Assembly: GCF_003415675.1 (NCBI RefSeq)
Contig: NZ_QFZK01000012.1
Span: forward strand, 1-64,000
Direction of reading: 5' to 3'
Length of the DNA: 64,000 nucleotides
From: Rhodoferax lacus
GTDB taxonomy: Bacteria; Pseudomonadota; Gammaproteobacteria; Burkholderiales; Burkholderiaceae_C
Shown here piece after piece: positions 52,701 through 59,616 of this stretch (position 1 is the first letter of the stretch; each line of letters starts with the position of its first letter). The notes below the pieces were generated by a model. That model did not search any database, had not been told where the DNA came from, and was given only the letters and a program-made list of their open reading frames with translations. The position numbers were made by a program, and so were the translations under genes.

Positions 52701-54053
52701 AATCACGGCGCCAGCCGCAATATCCAGACGCGCGGTACTGGAAGGCAGGACAAAGGTGGTTCCGGCTGCGGTCAGCTTGGAGGGGTCATCCAGCGCCAGA
52801 AAATCCACCTTGCCCGATGGGGCCACCACGCTGGCGCCACCGGCCATGTAGATGCGATTGCCCAGCACGCGAATTTCAGACTGCTGATCCAGGCCGGTGC
52901 CACCTTTTTCGATGTTGTCTACGGCGGTGGTGGCATCTGCCACATCCGGCAGCACCGAAGTGACGCTGCCTGCACCCAGGACAACCTGCCCGGCGCGACT
53001 GGAGTCCGCGGTGGTACCCACCGTGGTCATGGTGTCCTTGGCCATGAGATAGATAGAGCCATTCGACACCACCGAGGTAGTAGCCTTCGCAATGCCGTTC
53101 TGGTTGACCGCATAGCCCACCATGGTGATGTTGCCGCGCGGTGTGGACAGGGTGCCGCTGTTGGTCACATGGCCCAGCCGGTCTTCGGCAGCGTTGGCCA
53201 CATCGCTGGTGACGCCGGTATTGGCCGCACCCACGTTGGTGGGGCTGTCCACCTCGATCAACAGGCCGCGCAGGTTCAGGTCGGCGTTGTCGGCCACGCG
53301 CAGATAGGCCTTGGTGCCGGCGGCCAGAATCACCTGGCCATCGGGGGCGGTGACGCTGCCGCGGTTGACCACGGTGGGCGCGAGCAGCATCACGCGGCCC
53401 TGGCTGCCTGCGGTAATCTGTGCACCCTCCATCACCTTGATGAAGCCGGTGCTGCCTTCAAACTGCGGGCTCAGGTTGTCACCCAGCAAACCGCTGGTGA
53501 CGTATTTGTCGGCCATGTTCAGGCTGGTGGCGGTGAAGCTGTTGAGGTTCACCTGCGCGCCGTTCATGAAGGCAATCCCGTTGTTGTTCACCAGGATGAT
53601 GTTGGCCTGCTGGCCCGCGCCCTGGGTGATGGCGCCCGAGATCACGCTGGGGTTGGCATCCCAGATGCGGTTGAGCGAAGTAAAGCTGGCACCCTGCACC
53701 AGGTTCTTGGTGGCCAGCGAATCCACCTGCTGGAACTTGACGGTGTTGCCCGCGCCCACATTGAAGCTCTGCCAGTTCAATATCGACTTGTTGCCCACCT
53801 GGCTGATGGTTCCCACATTGCCAGCGGTCTGGTAGCTGGCACTGCCGCTGGTTACAAACGCAGGCGCCGTGCCACCCGGCCCGGCCACCGGCAACACCGC
53901 AAAGGCGGGTGCGGCCAGCACGGCGCTGGCCAGTGCCACACCAGCCAGCGTGACGCTGCCAGGGGACTTGCTGCGGCGGCGTGCGGTCTCGGCCTGCGGC
54001 ACCACCATGCCAAGGGTGGCGTTGAAAACGAGCTGGTAACAATTGCGGTTCAT
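43749..54053 (-). CDS. Giant two-partner secretion exoprotein (TpsA, filamentous haemagglutinin family)
   Basis: This 3434-residue surface or secreted protein begins with the extended signal region MNRNCYQLVFNATLGMVVPQ and ends the signal at APAFA. A TPS/haemagglutinin-activity domain (about 55-170) contains SILNWQSFNVG and NIILVNNNG (an NPNG-like motif). A very long Gly/Ala/Ser/Thr/Asn-rich repeat region predicts a right-handed beta-helix. The last about 450 residues (LQVRDMVYTALRTTGRDYN, GGDVLLWSSEGGIDAGKGKK) look like the DUF3739 C-terminal domain of this family. The only cysteine is in the signal region. TpsB lies 41 bp upstream; AGGA precedes the ATG. Adhesion or surface scaffolding is the likely role. 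Confidence 0.9.
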   Translation of the reverse strand: MNRNCYQLVFNATLGMVVPQAETARRRSKSPGSVTLAGVALASAVLAAPAFAVLPVAGPGGTAPAFVTSGSASYQTAGNVGTISQVGNKSILNWQSFNVGAGNTVKFQQVDSLATKNLVQGASFTSLNRIWDANPSVISGAITQGAGQQANIILVNNNGIAFMNGAQVNLNSFTATSLNMADKYVTSGLLGDNLSPQFEGSTGFIKVMEGAQITAGSQGRVMLLAPTVVNRGSVTAPDGQVILAAGTKAYLRVADNADLNLRGLLIEVDSPTNVGAANTGVTSDVANAAEDRLGHVTNSGTLSTPRGNITMVGYAVNQNGIAKATTSVVSNGSIYLMAKDTMTTVGTTADSSRAGQVVLGAGSVTSVLPDVADATTAVDNIEKGGTGLDQQSEIRVLGNRIYMAGGASVVAPSGKVDFLALDDPSKLTAAGTTFVLPSSTARLDIAAGAVIDVAGLSDVAVSVARNTVEVQLRGDELKDSPINQVGALRGQTVYVDIAQALANAAAGQQTLIAADSLQAYAAKTNRTVAERSTQGGKVKFQSEGEAILENGSVVNLSGGSLAYQGAVVQRSLVGSNGKFVDVTNALATTRYDSLPTRLVVNYGRWNHQDTFSSGPTSRYVNGYAEGNSAGTLSLVSLGAAYLQSDVIGNTTVGANQRASGQAPKGATLTVGSASNASVADYKINQQVLIKEGSSSLPAGFAMDAALTNAQRQTLELNSSLLGTNRIANLEVFTNSSLVSSAALSAPALGEISLVANALTVQKDLSTAGGSITLSARNTTSNPLNDPVLRIADHVALKVGGTWVNDKLSGAGSAALPVLNAGTVSLSAAANADAGTGLFDSRGTLDIGQGVSIDASAGAYMAGTGKISNGKAGEVSLAAYTVTGLPATMQAYGATQGGKLSLSSNAVQIGGTAGNGVLALDADILTRGGFGEYAITGLTTLDVAENTAVLARQTNRQLNTAAAMATRPSGTALADVSQLLVRDDAVRKAVTVSLTARQANAGEGVLTVGRGATLATDVGGKLTLSARNTLDVEGSLVARGGNISLQLDSSTGYGRVASDANALWLGSGAVLDASGVAVTSVDSKGLTQGKVLAGGSVTLNARTGYVAAQEGSRISVAGVAPVRLDVENESGGIGRVVGSDAGSVQVSAEEGMVLASTLQAQGGSASNRNGNLGISLSANARLSTQGAGFDTQARELHLANTVAAQVGAASATQANPLFADAQVTRARIGVDKIAAGGFDTVAISSRDGIVLEGNLNFGGGTALPMRELKLDAARIETNGGNATLAADAVRLGNYDTANRVGTAGSTQNTGTLTARARMLELAGNLRLQGMASTTVAGSELVQLSGITRDKLDGAGVSTATYENSAHLTTTGNLTLQAGVVTPSSYGDVTLQAAGKTIRFEALGAAPTQPLSALGSLKVQAQAIEQAGRIWAPLGQIALNATNQVTLSAGSVTSVAADAGSVLPLGQIQNGLNWVVNVDPSQVPKGQLNLATLPQKSVSMSGASVDMQTGSTVNVAGGGNLQAYEFTVGPGGSRDILADANVYAVVPSFKGGFAPTDPQESFNLRAGTSIYLSGMPGLAAGTYTLLPAHYALLPGAFAVRLDTASSILPGQEYTRQDGVRIASGYLTDSRSGAPRDASWKGFEVLTGAQIHARSELTVSSASDFFAGSNSRPMDAGQLVIATTGTGASSLQLNGSFVTAAASGGRGAAVDISADRLAIVSGATTGIDPTATVLQVDTLNAMGASSLLLGGTRTVVGDTITLQVGASNTTLANGAGNALQAPEVILAATDTVTLKSGSKIVAEGAGTDGGTLTTDGMGALVRVASSATTFVRTGNPGTTQGTLTSEVVGGIGSTLQATKAVTLDATRENGFKGSTSFRKAGQAVAGYLAVGASKVNFGNANGASGVTYSQDDLDALNSLASMAFTSYSTFDLYGDVKVGGTNQANRPTLASITLQGAGLVGRGAGSNTASINAKSVLLSNPGELAFSNGGSAGSGQLAIVSDTLTLGAGSKTLDGFSSVAISSDQVLGQGTGSLNASVPVSINTARLSGASGSDQTLALSGGGITLNALTPTTALAAATGLGARWTLNADSVALNTAVDLQGGQLTALARSGDVSVGANGRVDVSGRSVAFFDQQRAAPAGRVALTSTSGNVLMAAGGLIDVSAAAGGDAGTLQLSAVAGTVQVATGNLLGSNAADAAGVRGEGARVQADVGSLASFSDFNSALGAGYAGQRQLRVRSGDVTVAASDVVRAKSVDISADTGKMNVAGTVDASAAEQGSMALYAGSDLTLASTANLVATSSKVGKAGGTIALGSTSGVLSTAAGSRMDVSAGSGGVGGRVNLRAARTGAGAGTGVNVSALSGSIAGASSVVVEAVKTYSGIDTLLATGGASGSTLDLDSIKADNDSFGANTAAITAALGKTADSSFHVRAGVEVQSGGDLVLGDGTAANDWNLLGLRTNGVEPGTLTLRAAGNLLINSNLSDGFSAATRNGLDGKPALVATGDAWSYRLVAGADNASANTLRTRTNAAGSVTLANDTQIRSGTGSIAMAAARDIVLSNSGSVVYTAGKTDSVAAPVTPLFATSTYAGGDVSLNAGRDVRMAAPTQLYSEWLFRQGRLATNGLSYATQPAWWVRFDLFKQGVATLGGGNVSVAAGRDLLNVSASAASQGHLSTTNPGTAAMVKTGGGNVQLQAERNVMGGQFYADNGAMRVTAGGKVGGAVDAAGLEAAPFVYPVIALGDATARIEAQGDVNILAIFNPTLLPQSTAGSVGSTVANVVGNAAAKTLRRSVFSTYGENTAVALGSVAGDVILHDTIQGGVAANMKDAYGQLRTGENSQGIFDSLLNYLPPSLEMAALQGDVKLHTNPLGGTYTLAPSASGQLDLLAHGNVQLKTSLVMSDRDPNTLANLLRPANTATAMDETSSLNTSLLHAGTPVHANDTQAAHLYAVTGDVSGVSEVTEKTTDASMTDLVTAKALQVRAGRDVLDFNANIQNANASSVSYVQAGRDIVYGAGADRTESDGIKISGAGRLEVTAGRNLDLGTSSGIRSRGNLENANLGSQGADIQIAAGVGAQGIDYSGTVTRLLAKLQSGSVDDATLWQARWLVGDSSLNAAQSSTAVAAIAALPTEVQRLQVRDMVYTALRTTGRDYNSSASGFGGDYARGYAALDLVFPGIATKAADDSFANYQGNVNLFASRIKSESGGNIEFMVPGGDVLVGLANTPAVLVGGRLTNGTKAPLNDVLGIVVASAGDIKGFARNDIVVNQSRILTVGGGDVLLWSSEGGIDAGKGKKTASAVPPPVIKIDAQGNVTQVLQGAATGSGIGALSVAGVTAGDVDLIAPKGTVNAGDAGIRAGNLNVAALDFKGADNVAVSGKSVGTPVADTSAVTAAASGASSMGDDASKNIAAASQNASDAARAAQALATALKPTIVRVDVLGFGE

Positions 54054-54094
54054 GTCGGGTGTCCTGGTGGGTACGGGTAGTACGGGCTAAGCGA

Positions 54095-55675
54095 TCACCA
54101 CTCTTGGGCGAGTCTGAAATGCAGGCGGCTGTCGCCCTGCTGGGTCTTGCCGATCTGGCTTTGGGCAATGGCCCAGTCGAGCGTGATGCTCAGGCCCCGT
54201 GCGCCACTGGCGCGCAGGCCCAGGCCGTAGCTGGTCAAGTCATAACGGGAGGTGGCAAACAGCGGGTCCACCACGGTCACAGAGCCCTGGTCCACAAAGG
54301 CCAGCAGCCGCACGTCATTCACATAGGTGGGCGCGTCGCTGGCAGCGGGGCCGCGCAGCAGATTGGGGCTGCTGGCTTCCAGTGAGAGCGCCATGCCGGT
54401 TTCGCCCGAGGCGGCCGAGTCATAGTAGCCACGCACCGTGTCTACACCCCCAATGGAAAACTGCTCATTCGACACCAGGGCCTGGCCGGCAAACTGCCAG
54501 TTGCCGCGTACCTGGGCAGACCAGCCCTCTTGCCACATTTCCTTGTGCGAGAAGCTGCCCTTCAGATACGAATAGTTGGGCCGGCCCTTGAAGCGCTTGT
54601 CGGCAAACTGCTGCTCGGTGCCCGCCAGTCCCATCACGTGGAAATTGAAGCTCACACCCAGGCGGCTTTCGCGGTCTTTGCCGCTGAAGCTGCCATCCCA
54701 GCCCGCATACAAAGGCATGTAGGTGATGGGCGTGTTGAAGCTGCCGCTGCCCAGCTGGGCCACGGTCTGGTTGAAGTCTTTGTAGTCCACGCCAAAGGTG
54801 GCGCTATGGAACAGGCTGCTGCTGCCCGGCAGATTGGCGATGTAGCGCAATCCATAAATATCCCCCGCGCCCAGGGTGTTGATGCCCTCGGAGATGGCCA
54901 CGTCCGAGGCCGAATGCACGGCATACAGCGCCAGCATGTTGCCGTTGCGCTGCGGCCAGTTGTAGTTGACGGAGAGCACGCGGCTCTCGCTGGGCTGCTC
55001 GGGCACGCCCTGCAGCGTCAGGCCCAGGCTGTGCTGTGCATCCCACAGGTTGTCCCAATGGATGGAGGCCGAGGCATGCGTCGGCGTGGTGCCTTCGCTG
55101 TGGCGGTCATTGAGCTCCACGCTGCCATGCAGGGGCAACTGGTCTTGCACCTTCAGGTCCACTTCCACGGTGCCGGCTTCCTTGCCGGGGCGCAACACGG
55201 GCGTCACACGGCGGTCGCTGCCACGGTTGAGGGTGGCCAACTGGTCTTGCATCTCATCAAACTGCGGCACATTGCCTTCGGCCAGTTCCGGCACGCGGGC
55301 CCGGATCTCACCCAGGCTGAAATACTGCGACTCCACCACACGCAAGCGGCCCACGGGCGCTTCGGTGACAGCCAGCGCCACTTCGGCGTTCTGCACCTTT
55401 TGCTGCGGGATGCTCACCACCACGGTGAGGTAACCGGCATCGTGGTACATCTTCTCCAATGCCGTGCGGGCACCTTCCACATCGGCCAGTGTTTTTTGTT
55501 CACCCAGAAACGGGTAGACGGCACGCTCCACGGCGGCCACGGGCAGCAGGGTCACACCCTCCACCCTGTATTCAAATACATCGAAGCGGGCTGCGTCTTG
55601 TGCGTGGGCAGCAGGCTGTGCCAGGGCCATCAGGCAAAGGGCAAGCGCGCGTACGCAGTTAGTCAATCGAATCAC
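54095..55675 (-). CDS. Two-partner secretion outer-membrane transporter (TpsB, ShlB/FhaC family)
   Basis: This is a 526-residue Omp85-superfamily pore. The signal peptide ends AAHA before QDAARF; POTRA domains (about 30-180) include DVFEYRVEGVTLLP and YLTVVVSIPQQKVQNAEVALAV, followed by the ShlB-type barrel with the conserved GVDTVRGYYDS region. The last strand ends in Trp (FRLAQEW). It secretes the TpsA encoded just downstream. I start at GTG 55675 because GGGGATAG is immediately upstream and a proper signal peptide follows; the frame is open 27 codons further up through a terminator hairpin, which argues against a longer form. Confidence 0.9.
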   Translation of the reverse strand: MIRLTNCVRALALCLMALAQPAAHAQDAARFDVFEYRVEGVTLLPVAAVERAVYPFLGEQKTLADVEGARTALEKMYHDAGYLTVVVSIPQQKVQNAEVALAVTEAPVGRLRVVESQYFSLGEIRARVPELAEGNVPQFDEMQDQLATLNRGSDRRVTPVLRPGKEAGTVEVDLKVQDQLPLHGSVELNDRHSEGTTPTHASASIHWDNLWDAQHSLGLTLQGVPEQPSESRVLSVNYNWPQRNGNMLALYAVHSASDVAISEGINTLGAGDIYGLRYIANLPGSSSLFHSATFGVDYKDFNQTVAQLGSGSFNTPITYMPLYAGWDGSFSGKDRESRLGVSFNFHVMGLAGTEQQFADKRFKGRPNYSYLKGSFSHKEMWQEGWSAQVRGNWQFAGQALVSNEQFSIGGVDTVRGYYDSAASGETGMALSLEASSPNLLRGPAASDAPTYVNDVRLLAFVDQGSVTVVDPLFATSRYDLTSYGLGLRASGARGLSITLDWAIAQSQIGKTQQGDSRLHFRLAQEW

Positions 55676-55716
55676 ATCTATCCCCAAAACCAAAACACCC
55701 GGATCAAACAACAAAT

Positions 55717-55744
55717 GGCGATACGCAGTTGCCCGCGTATCGCC
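55717..55744 (-). terminator. Hairpin between the PstS-like gene and tpsB
   Basis: Perfect arms GGCGATACGC and GCGTATCGCC with an 8-nt loop are followed on the minus strand by ATTTGTTGTTTG. It lies about 50 bp after the binding-protein stop codon and may end or attenuate that transcript. A GC-rich hairpin (CCCCCGGCC type) precedes it. Confidence 0.6.
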
Positions 55745-55797
55745 TTGACTTATCACGTCCCCCGCCTGGCTGGGCCGGGGGCTAGAACCTCAACTGC

Positions 55798-57240
55798 TTA
55801 GTAGTTGCGGTTCAGGGGAGCGCACTGGTTGCCACCAACGTAAGACACGTTCAGGGTCTGGGTGCCAGCGTTGTTGCCATCAGGAATGGCGGAGGCAGTC
55901 CACTTGGTTTCCTTGACAGCAGCCAGAGTGGTGGGGTTCTGGGCAGCAGCCAGGAACGAGTTCACAAAGGCCAGTTTGGCGCCGGTGGTGCGTGTGGGGA
56001 TGTTGAAGCTGGTCCAGCCTTGCATGTCCCAGTCACCGGTGTTCAGTGCTGCAACAGTGGGGAAGGTGCCGGAGCCGGTAGTCACAGGGCCCACGGTGGT
56101 GGACAGGCCATCACCGGTGATCTGTCCAGCGCCATTGAGCGAACGGAATTGCCAGTTGCCGGTGGTCAGGGAAGATCCCAGGCTGTCCAGGGACAGAACG
56201 CCGATGGCCTTGTAGCCGCCAGCACCGAAGTCCACGGTCACGTTGGCGCCGCTACGGTCTTTGGCGACATAGGTACCGCCAGTCACAGCCTTGTCCAGGC
56301 AGCTGCGAACAGCACCCGACGAGTCGTTCTCGATCACGATGGTTGCACCGGCGCCATTGGCGGCGGTGAAGGTACGCGTAGTGGGGTTCCATGCGCCGGA
56401 GTCATCGCGGTTCAGGGGGAACTGCTGTGCGGAGTCATTGCATGGGTAGTTGCCAGCCCACAGGTTCATCACCGCTTGCGAGCCGGAGCCAGGGGTGCGG
56501 CGGCAGATCACGATGTCACCACCGGTGGTGGTGCCAGCCACGCTGGCCCAGTCGGCAATCTGGCCGGACATGATGGCAGCCACGGTGGCACGGTTCAGTG
56601 TGGCGGTGGATTCCACGTTCTTGGTGACAGGAATACCAAAGGCCTGGGCATACATGGGCTTGGCAGTCAGCAGGGCGCGCTCGGCAGCGGTCAGAGCGGT
56701 GTCAGCCACTTCGCCTTCGGTGTTCACGGGGTTGGTGAAGAACACGGGGGCCACGTCGGACATACCGGCATCGGGCACGCGGGTGGTGGCGGCCGAGCTG
56801 GTGCACTTGTAGGGCGCAGCGGCGGTGCCGGAACCGACGCTACCGCAGGTGCTGTCAACCAGCAGGGACTGGATAGCCTGGTTGCGGGCCACGGGGTTCA
56901 CACCGTACACCGAACCACCGCTGTTGCGGTAGATCACGATCACGGCGGAGCCAGCTGCCCAAGTGCCGGTGGCAGCACTCAGGTTACCGGCCACGGCCAC
57001 ATAGCCGGAACCGTTGATGTTGGTGACGCCGTCGTTGTTGAAGTAGACGTCATTGGTCACCATGTTGGAGACCAGTTGCTGGAAGCCCTTCTGCACAGCG
57101 GAAGCGCCGGAGATGAACACGATCTGGCCCGAAGCCGTGGCTTGGGAAACCAGAGCGGCTGCAGCGGGAGTCATGGCAGCATTGGCCGACAGGCCGGTGG
57201 CAGCCAGGCAGGCAGCGAGAGCGATTTTGTTGAATTTCAT
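55798..57240 (-). CDS. Secreted PstS-like substrate-binding protein
   Basis: This 480-residue protein has a Sec signal peptide (KIALAACLAATGLSANA). The mature part starts near ASGQIVFISGASAVQKGFQQ and resembles PstS/PBP-like-2 binding proteins (YAQAFGIPVTKN, ICRRTPGSGSQAVMN). The mature protein has six cysteines (STCGS, YKCTS, VICRR, YPCND, RSCLD, NQCAP), an even number suggesting three disulfides. There is no ABC permease or ATPase nearby, so it is not an ordinary transporter subunit; a surface-exposed or T2SS-exported ligand-binding role is inferred. I start at the Met of MKFNKIAL. Confidence 0.75.
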   Translation of the reverse strand: MKFNKIALAACLAATGLSANAAMTPAAAALVSQATASGQIVFISGASAVQKGFQQLVSNMVTNDVYFNNDGVTNINGSGYVAVAGNLSAATGTWAAGSAVIVIYRNSGGSVYGVNPVARNQAIQSLLVDSTCGSVGSGTAAAPYKCTSSAATTRVPDAGMSDVAPVFFTNPVNTEGEVADTALTAAERALLTAKPMYAQAFGIPVTKNVESTATLNRATVAAIMSGQIADWASVAGTTTGGDIVICRRTPGSGSQAVMNLWAGNYPCNDSAQQFPLNRDDSGAWNPTTRTFTAANGAGATIVIENDSSGAVRSCLDKAVTGGTYVAKDRSGANVTVDFGAGGYKAIGVLSLDSLGSSLTTGNWQFRSLNGAGQITGDGLSTTVGPVTTGSGTFPTVAALNTGDWDMQGWTSFNIPTRTTGAKLAFVNSFLAAAQNPTTLAAVKETKWTASAIPDGNNAGTQTLNVSYVGGNQCAPLNRNY

Positions 57241-57284
57241 GGGTAATCTCAAAAGTGAAGTGATGGAGCAGGAAGGCAGACAGG

Positions 57285-57315
57285 CATCCCCGCAAGCATT
57301 GCTGCCGCAGGGATG
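57285..57315 (-). terminator. Weak hairpin after the PEP-CTERM gene
   Basis: CATCCC and GGGATG arms with an imperfect GC-rich interior lie just downstream of the PEP-CTERM stop codon. No T-tract follows, so it may only slow transcription. Confidence 0.35.
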
Positions 57316-57325
57316 TACTAACTAG

Positions 57326-58105
57326 TTAAGCAGTCTTGCGGTTGCGGCGGCGAGCGATGGAGCCCACCAGGCCCATACCAGCCAGCAGCATGGCCAGCGA
57401 GTCGGCTTCTGGCACAGCGGCCACGGCGCCGATAGTGAAGGTGTTGCCAGCCATCCAGGCGTGGGCAGCAACCGGTGTACCAACCTGTGCGTAGATCGAC
57501 TTGGTGGTGGTTGCGTTGACGGCGTTGACGCTGATGACGTTCATGCCGGTGGCGTAATCGCTGTTGGCCAGCGAACCATTGCTGTTGAAGTTGTAACCAT
57601 AGCCGGCCAATGCGGTATAGGACAGAGAAGAGTTGCCAATGTAAGCAGCGCTGGTGGAAGAAACGACGGATTCCGTCACACCGGCCACGCCGAACGCGCC
57701 CAGGTTAAGTTGGTTGCCAATGAAGCTGCTCTTGTTACCGTTGGCGGCACGGGCATTGCCATTGGTCAGCGTAGCGGTACCGTTGCTGCCGTCGGATGTG
57801 GTCAGGCCGCGCTGAGCGCCGAACTGGTCATTGGCGAAAATGGTCCAGGACACAGCGCCTGTGGAGCCAGCCAGCCAGTTGCTCAAGGCTGTGCTGGTGT
57901 AGCTGTAACCTGCGCCACCGCTGGACACCAGAGTAGCCAGGCCGTCCATGGTCACGCCAGTGTTCAGGGCAAAGGAAGAGTTGGCATCCCAGATAGCGAA
58001 CAGCATGGTGCCGTTGCCGCTGGCAGTACCTTGGTCGATGATGTCAGCATTGGCAGCGCCAGAAACAAGGGCTGCAACAGCCAGGGCGATCAGTTTGATT
58101 TTCAT
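57326..58105 (-). CDS. PEP-CTERM sorted exported protein
   Basis: This 259-residue protein has a signal peptide (MKIKLIALAVAALVSGAANA), a Ser/Thr/Gly/Asn-rich body without cysteine, and a C-terminal sorting signal: VPEADSLAMLLAGMGLVG followed by ARRRNRK. This is the PEP-CTERM tripartite tail (here Pro-Glu-Ala, common in Comamonadaceae), normally processed by an exosortase at the inner membrane. No exosortase is in the window. The neighbouring EpsA-type regulator belongs to a family tied to PEP-CTERM systems. The ATG is preceded by GGAATTAATTTT. Confidence 0.85.
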   Translation of the reverse strand: MKIKLIALAVAALVSGAANADIIDQGTASGNGTMLFAIWDANSSFALNTGVTMDGLATLVSSGGAGYSYTSTALSNWLAGSTGAVSWTIFANDQFGAQRGLTTSDGSNGTATLTNGNARAANGNKSSFIGNQLNLGAFGVAGVTESVVSSTSAAYIGNSSLSYTALAGYGYNFNSNGSLANSDYATGMNVISVNAVNATTTKSIYAQVGTPVAAHAWMAGNTFTIGAVAAVPEADSLAMLLAGMGLVGSIARRRNRKTA

Positions 58106-58236
58106 AAAATTAATTCCAGATAAGTTTCAAAAGTGGTTGGCTTAGGCTTACCGATTCCAATTCAATGAAATCCGCTTACCCCCTGAAGTCATCAAGCAGC
58201 GGTTTATGCTCGACTGGTATGAACTTTAGGGACCGG

Positions 58237-58249
58237 ACGTTACAAACGT
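58237..58249. promoter_or_regulatory. Candidate operator upstream of the PEP-CTERM gene
   Basis: ACGTT (58237-58241), ACA, AACGT (58245-58249) form a perfect dyad about 130 bp before the PEP-CTERM start codon and just after the LuxR-type gene. The form is compatible with a binding site of a LuxR/NarL-type dimer; this is a guess from position. Confidence 0.4.
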
Positions 58250-58327
58250 TGCAATCAAACTAGGCAAAACCCTAGTCCGTTCAGACGGCTGAAGGCACCA
58301 AATCGGTACTTTGGGCGCCTTTTGGGC

Positions 58328-59110
58328 TCAATGCTTGTCGGTGGGGGCCAGCAGACGCAGGGTGGCGCTTTTGCCAACGGCCTGGGCGCGGTTGGTGACA
58401 TTGAGTTTGCGCATGATGTTTTGCACGTGGCTCTTCACCGTGGGCTGGCTGATTTCCAGGATCTGGCTGATCTCCAGATTGGTCTTGCCATTCTTCACCC
58501 AATGCAGCACCTGGATTTCGCGCTTGGAGAACATGGCCGAGGGCAGCACTTCGCTGCCGGCCGCGTCACCACTGTCGGTCTGGCGACCCAGCACGCGGTA
58601 CAGGGCCATGTGCAAATAGGGCATGAAGAGTTGCAGCAAATGGGCATCGCGCTGGGTGGGTGGGCGCTGCAGGCCGGCAAACAAAAAGAAGCTGCCAAAG
58701 CGGCCCTGGATTTCACCCGGGCCATGGGCCGAGGCAGAGCCCAGGTTGAGCTTCTTCAGGTCCGCAATCAGCTGCCTGCGGCCCACCTGTTCGGTGGAGC
58801 TGGCGCAGTACAGGCGCGGCTGGCTGCCGTGGCGCAGCCAGTCATCCACGATGCGTGGCAGCAGTTCGGTTGCAGGGTCCACACCGGTGCTGTCAGGCTT
58901 GCGCGCCACACTGGAAAACACCTCGAACTTGAACTGCATTTTGTCCATATCGCCAAAGGCGCAGAACAGGGTTTCGTGGGGAATAAAACCCTGCAGTGCG
59001 CCCTGCGCCCACAGGTAAAACTGCGGGCGGCTGGAGACCGACAGCGCGCTCTCCAGCGTGGTGGCCAGGTGCTCCAGATCGTGCTTGGTCAGGCGTGCCA
59101 GTTTGCTCAT
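58328..59110 (-). CDS. epsA: EpsA-type LuxR-family regulator (PEP-CTERM associated)
   Basis: This 260-residue regulator has an N-terminal EpsA-like domain (about 10-170; SRPQFYLWAQGALQGFIPHE) and a C-terminal LuxR HTH (about 192-255; FSKREIQVLHWVKNGKTNLEISQILEISQPT is split across helices, then VKSHVQNIMRKLNVTNRAQAV). It matches the XrtB/PEP-CTERM-associated EpsA family, known from exopolysaccharide loci. It starts with a 4-bp overlap on the last pseudopilin gene, so it is translationally coupled to the secretion operon. It probably controls the PEP-CTERM, TPS and secretion genes around it. Confidence 0.85.
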   Translation of the reverse strand: MSKLARLTKHDLEHLATTLESALSVSSRPQFYLWAQGALQGFIPHETLFCAFGDMDKMQFKFEVFSSVARKPDSTGVDPATELLPRIVDDWLRHGSQPRLYCASSTEQVGRRQLIADLKKLNLGSASAHGPGEIQGRFGSFFLFAGLQRPPTQRDAHLLQLFMPYLHMALYRVLGRQTDSGDAAGSEVLPSAMFSKREIQVLHWVKNGKTNLEISQILEISQPTVKSHVQNIMRKLNVTNRAQAVGKSATLRLLAPTDKH

Positions 59111-59616
59111 GGTGTGCCCTCGCCTGTGCCACCGGCGCTGCCCGCACGGAACACCCACTGCGCATAGCGGTCGGTGCCGTTGAAGCCCGCATCGGATTCA
59201 TCAAAATTGCGCTTGAAGCTGCTGGCCTCTGAGCGGCTGTGCAGGCCCACAATGCGCTCGCCCGCTTTCACCAGCACCCAGTCGGCCCGGCCGGTCATGG
59301 GGTCGGGGTAGAGGCGGCGCAAATGCCGCAGCGTGACCTGCGAGCGGCGGTCATCGAGCAGGTCTTCCAGTTTGGCGGGGTACTGCTGCGCACCACCTGC
59401 CTTGTAGGCGTAAAAGCTGTCCAGGGCCTGGCGGTATTGCTGGCCTGCAAACAGCAAGTCGGCCTCGCGCAGGCGCTGCGCCGTGCTGTGCCACACCTGT
59501 CCGGCTACGGCCGCCAGCAGGCCGAGTGCTGCCACGGCAAACAGGGCCATCAGGTAGCCAAAGCCGCGCTGCTGCGTGCGGCGCTGGCTGCAACAAAGTT
59601 GCTTACCAGTCCGCAT
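59107..59616 (-). CDS. Atypical minor pseudopilin lacking Glu+5
   Basis: This 169-residue type II secretion/type IV pilus-like protein has the basic leader with TQQRGF and a hydrophobic helix GYLMALFAVAALGLLAAVAG. The canonical GFTLIE is GFGYLMA here, so the Glu at position +5 is missing, as in GspK-type tip pseudopilins. The rest contains a RRLYPDPMTGRADW segment typical of pseudopilin C-terminal domains. It overlaps the previous pseudopilin by 14 bp and epsA by 4 bp. Confidence 0.75.
   Translation of the reverse strand: MRTGKQLCCSQRRTQQRGFGYLMALFAVAALGLLAAVAGQVWHSTAQRLREADLLFAGQQYRQALDSFYAYKAGGAQQYPAKLEDLLDDRRSQVTLRHLRRLYPDPMTGRADWVLVKAGERIVGLHSRSEASSFKRNFDESDAGFNGTDRYAQWVFRAGSAGGTGEGTP

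Noticed and set aside
43749..54053. CdiA-type contact-dependent toxin
   Set aside because: No toxin-like C-terminal domain after a VENN-type boundary and no immunity gene follow. The C-terminus looks like DUF3739.
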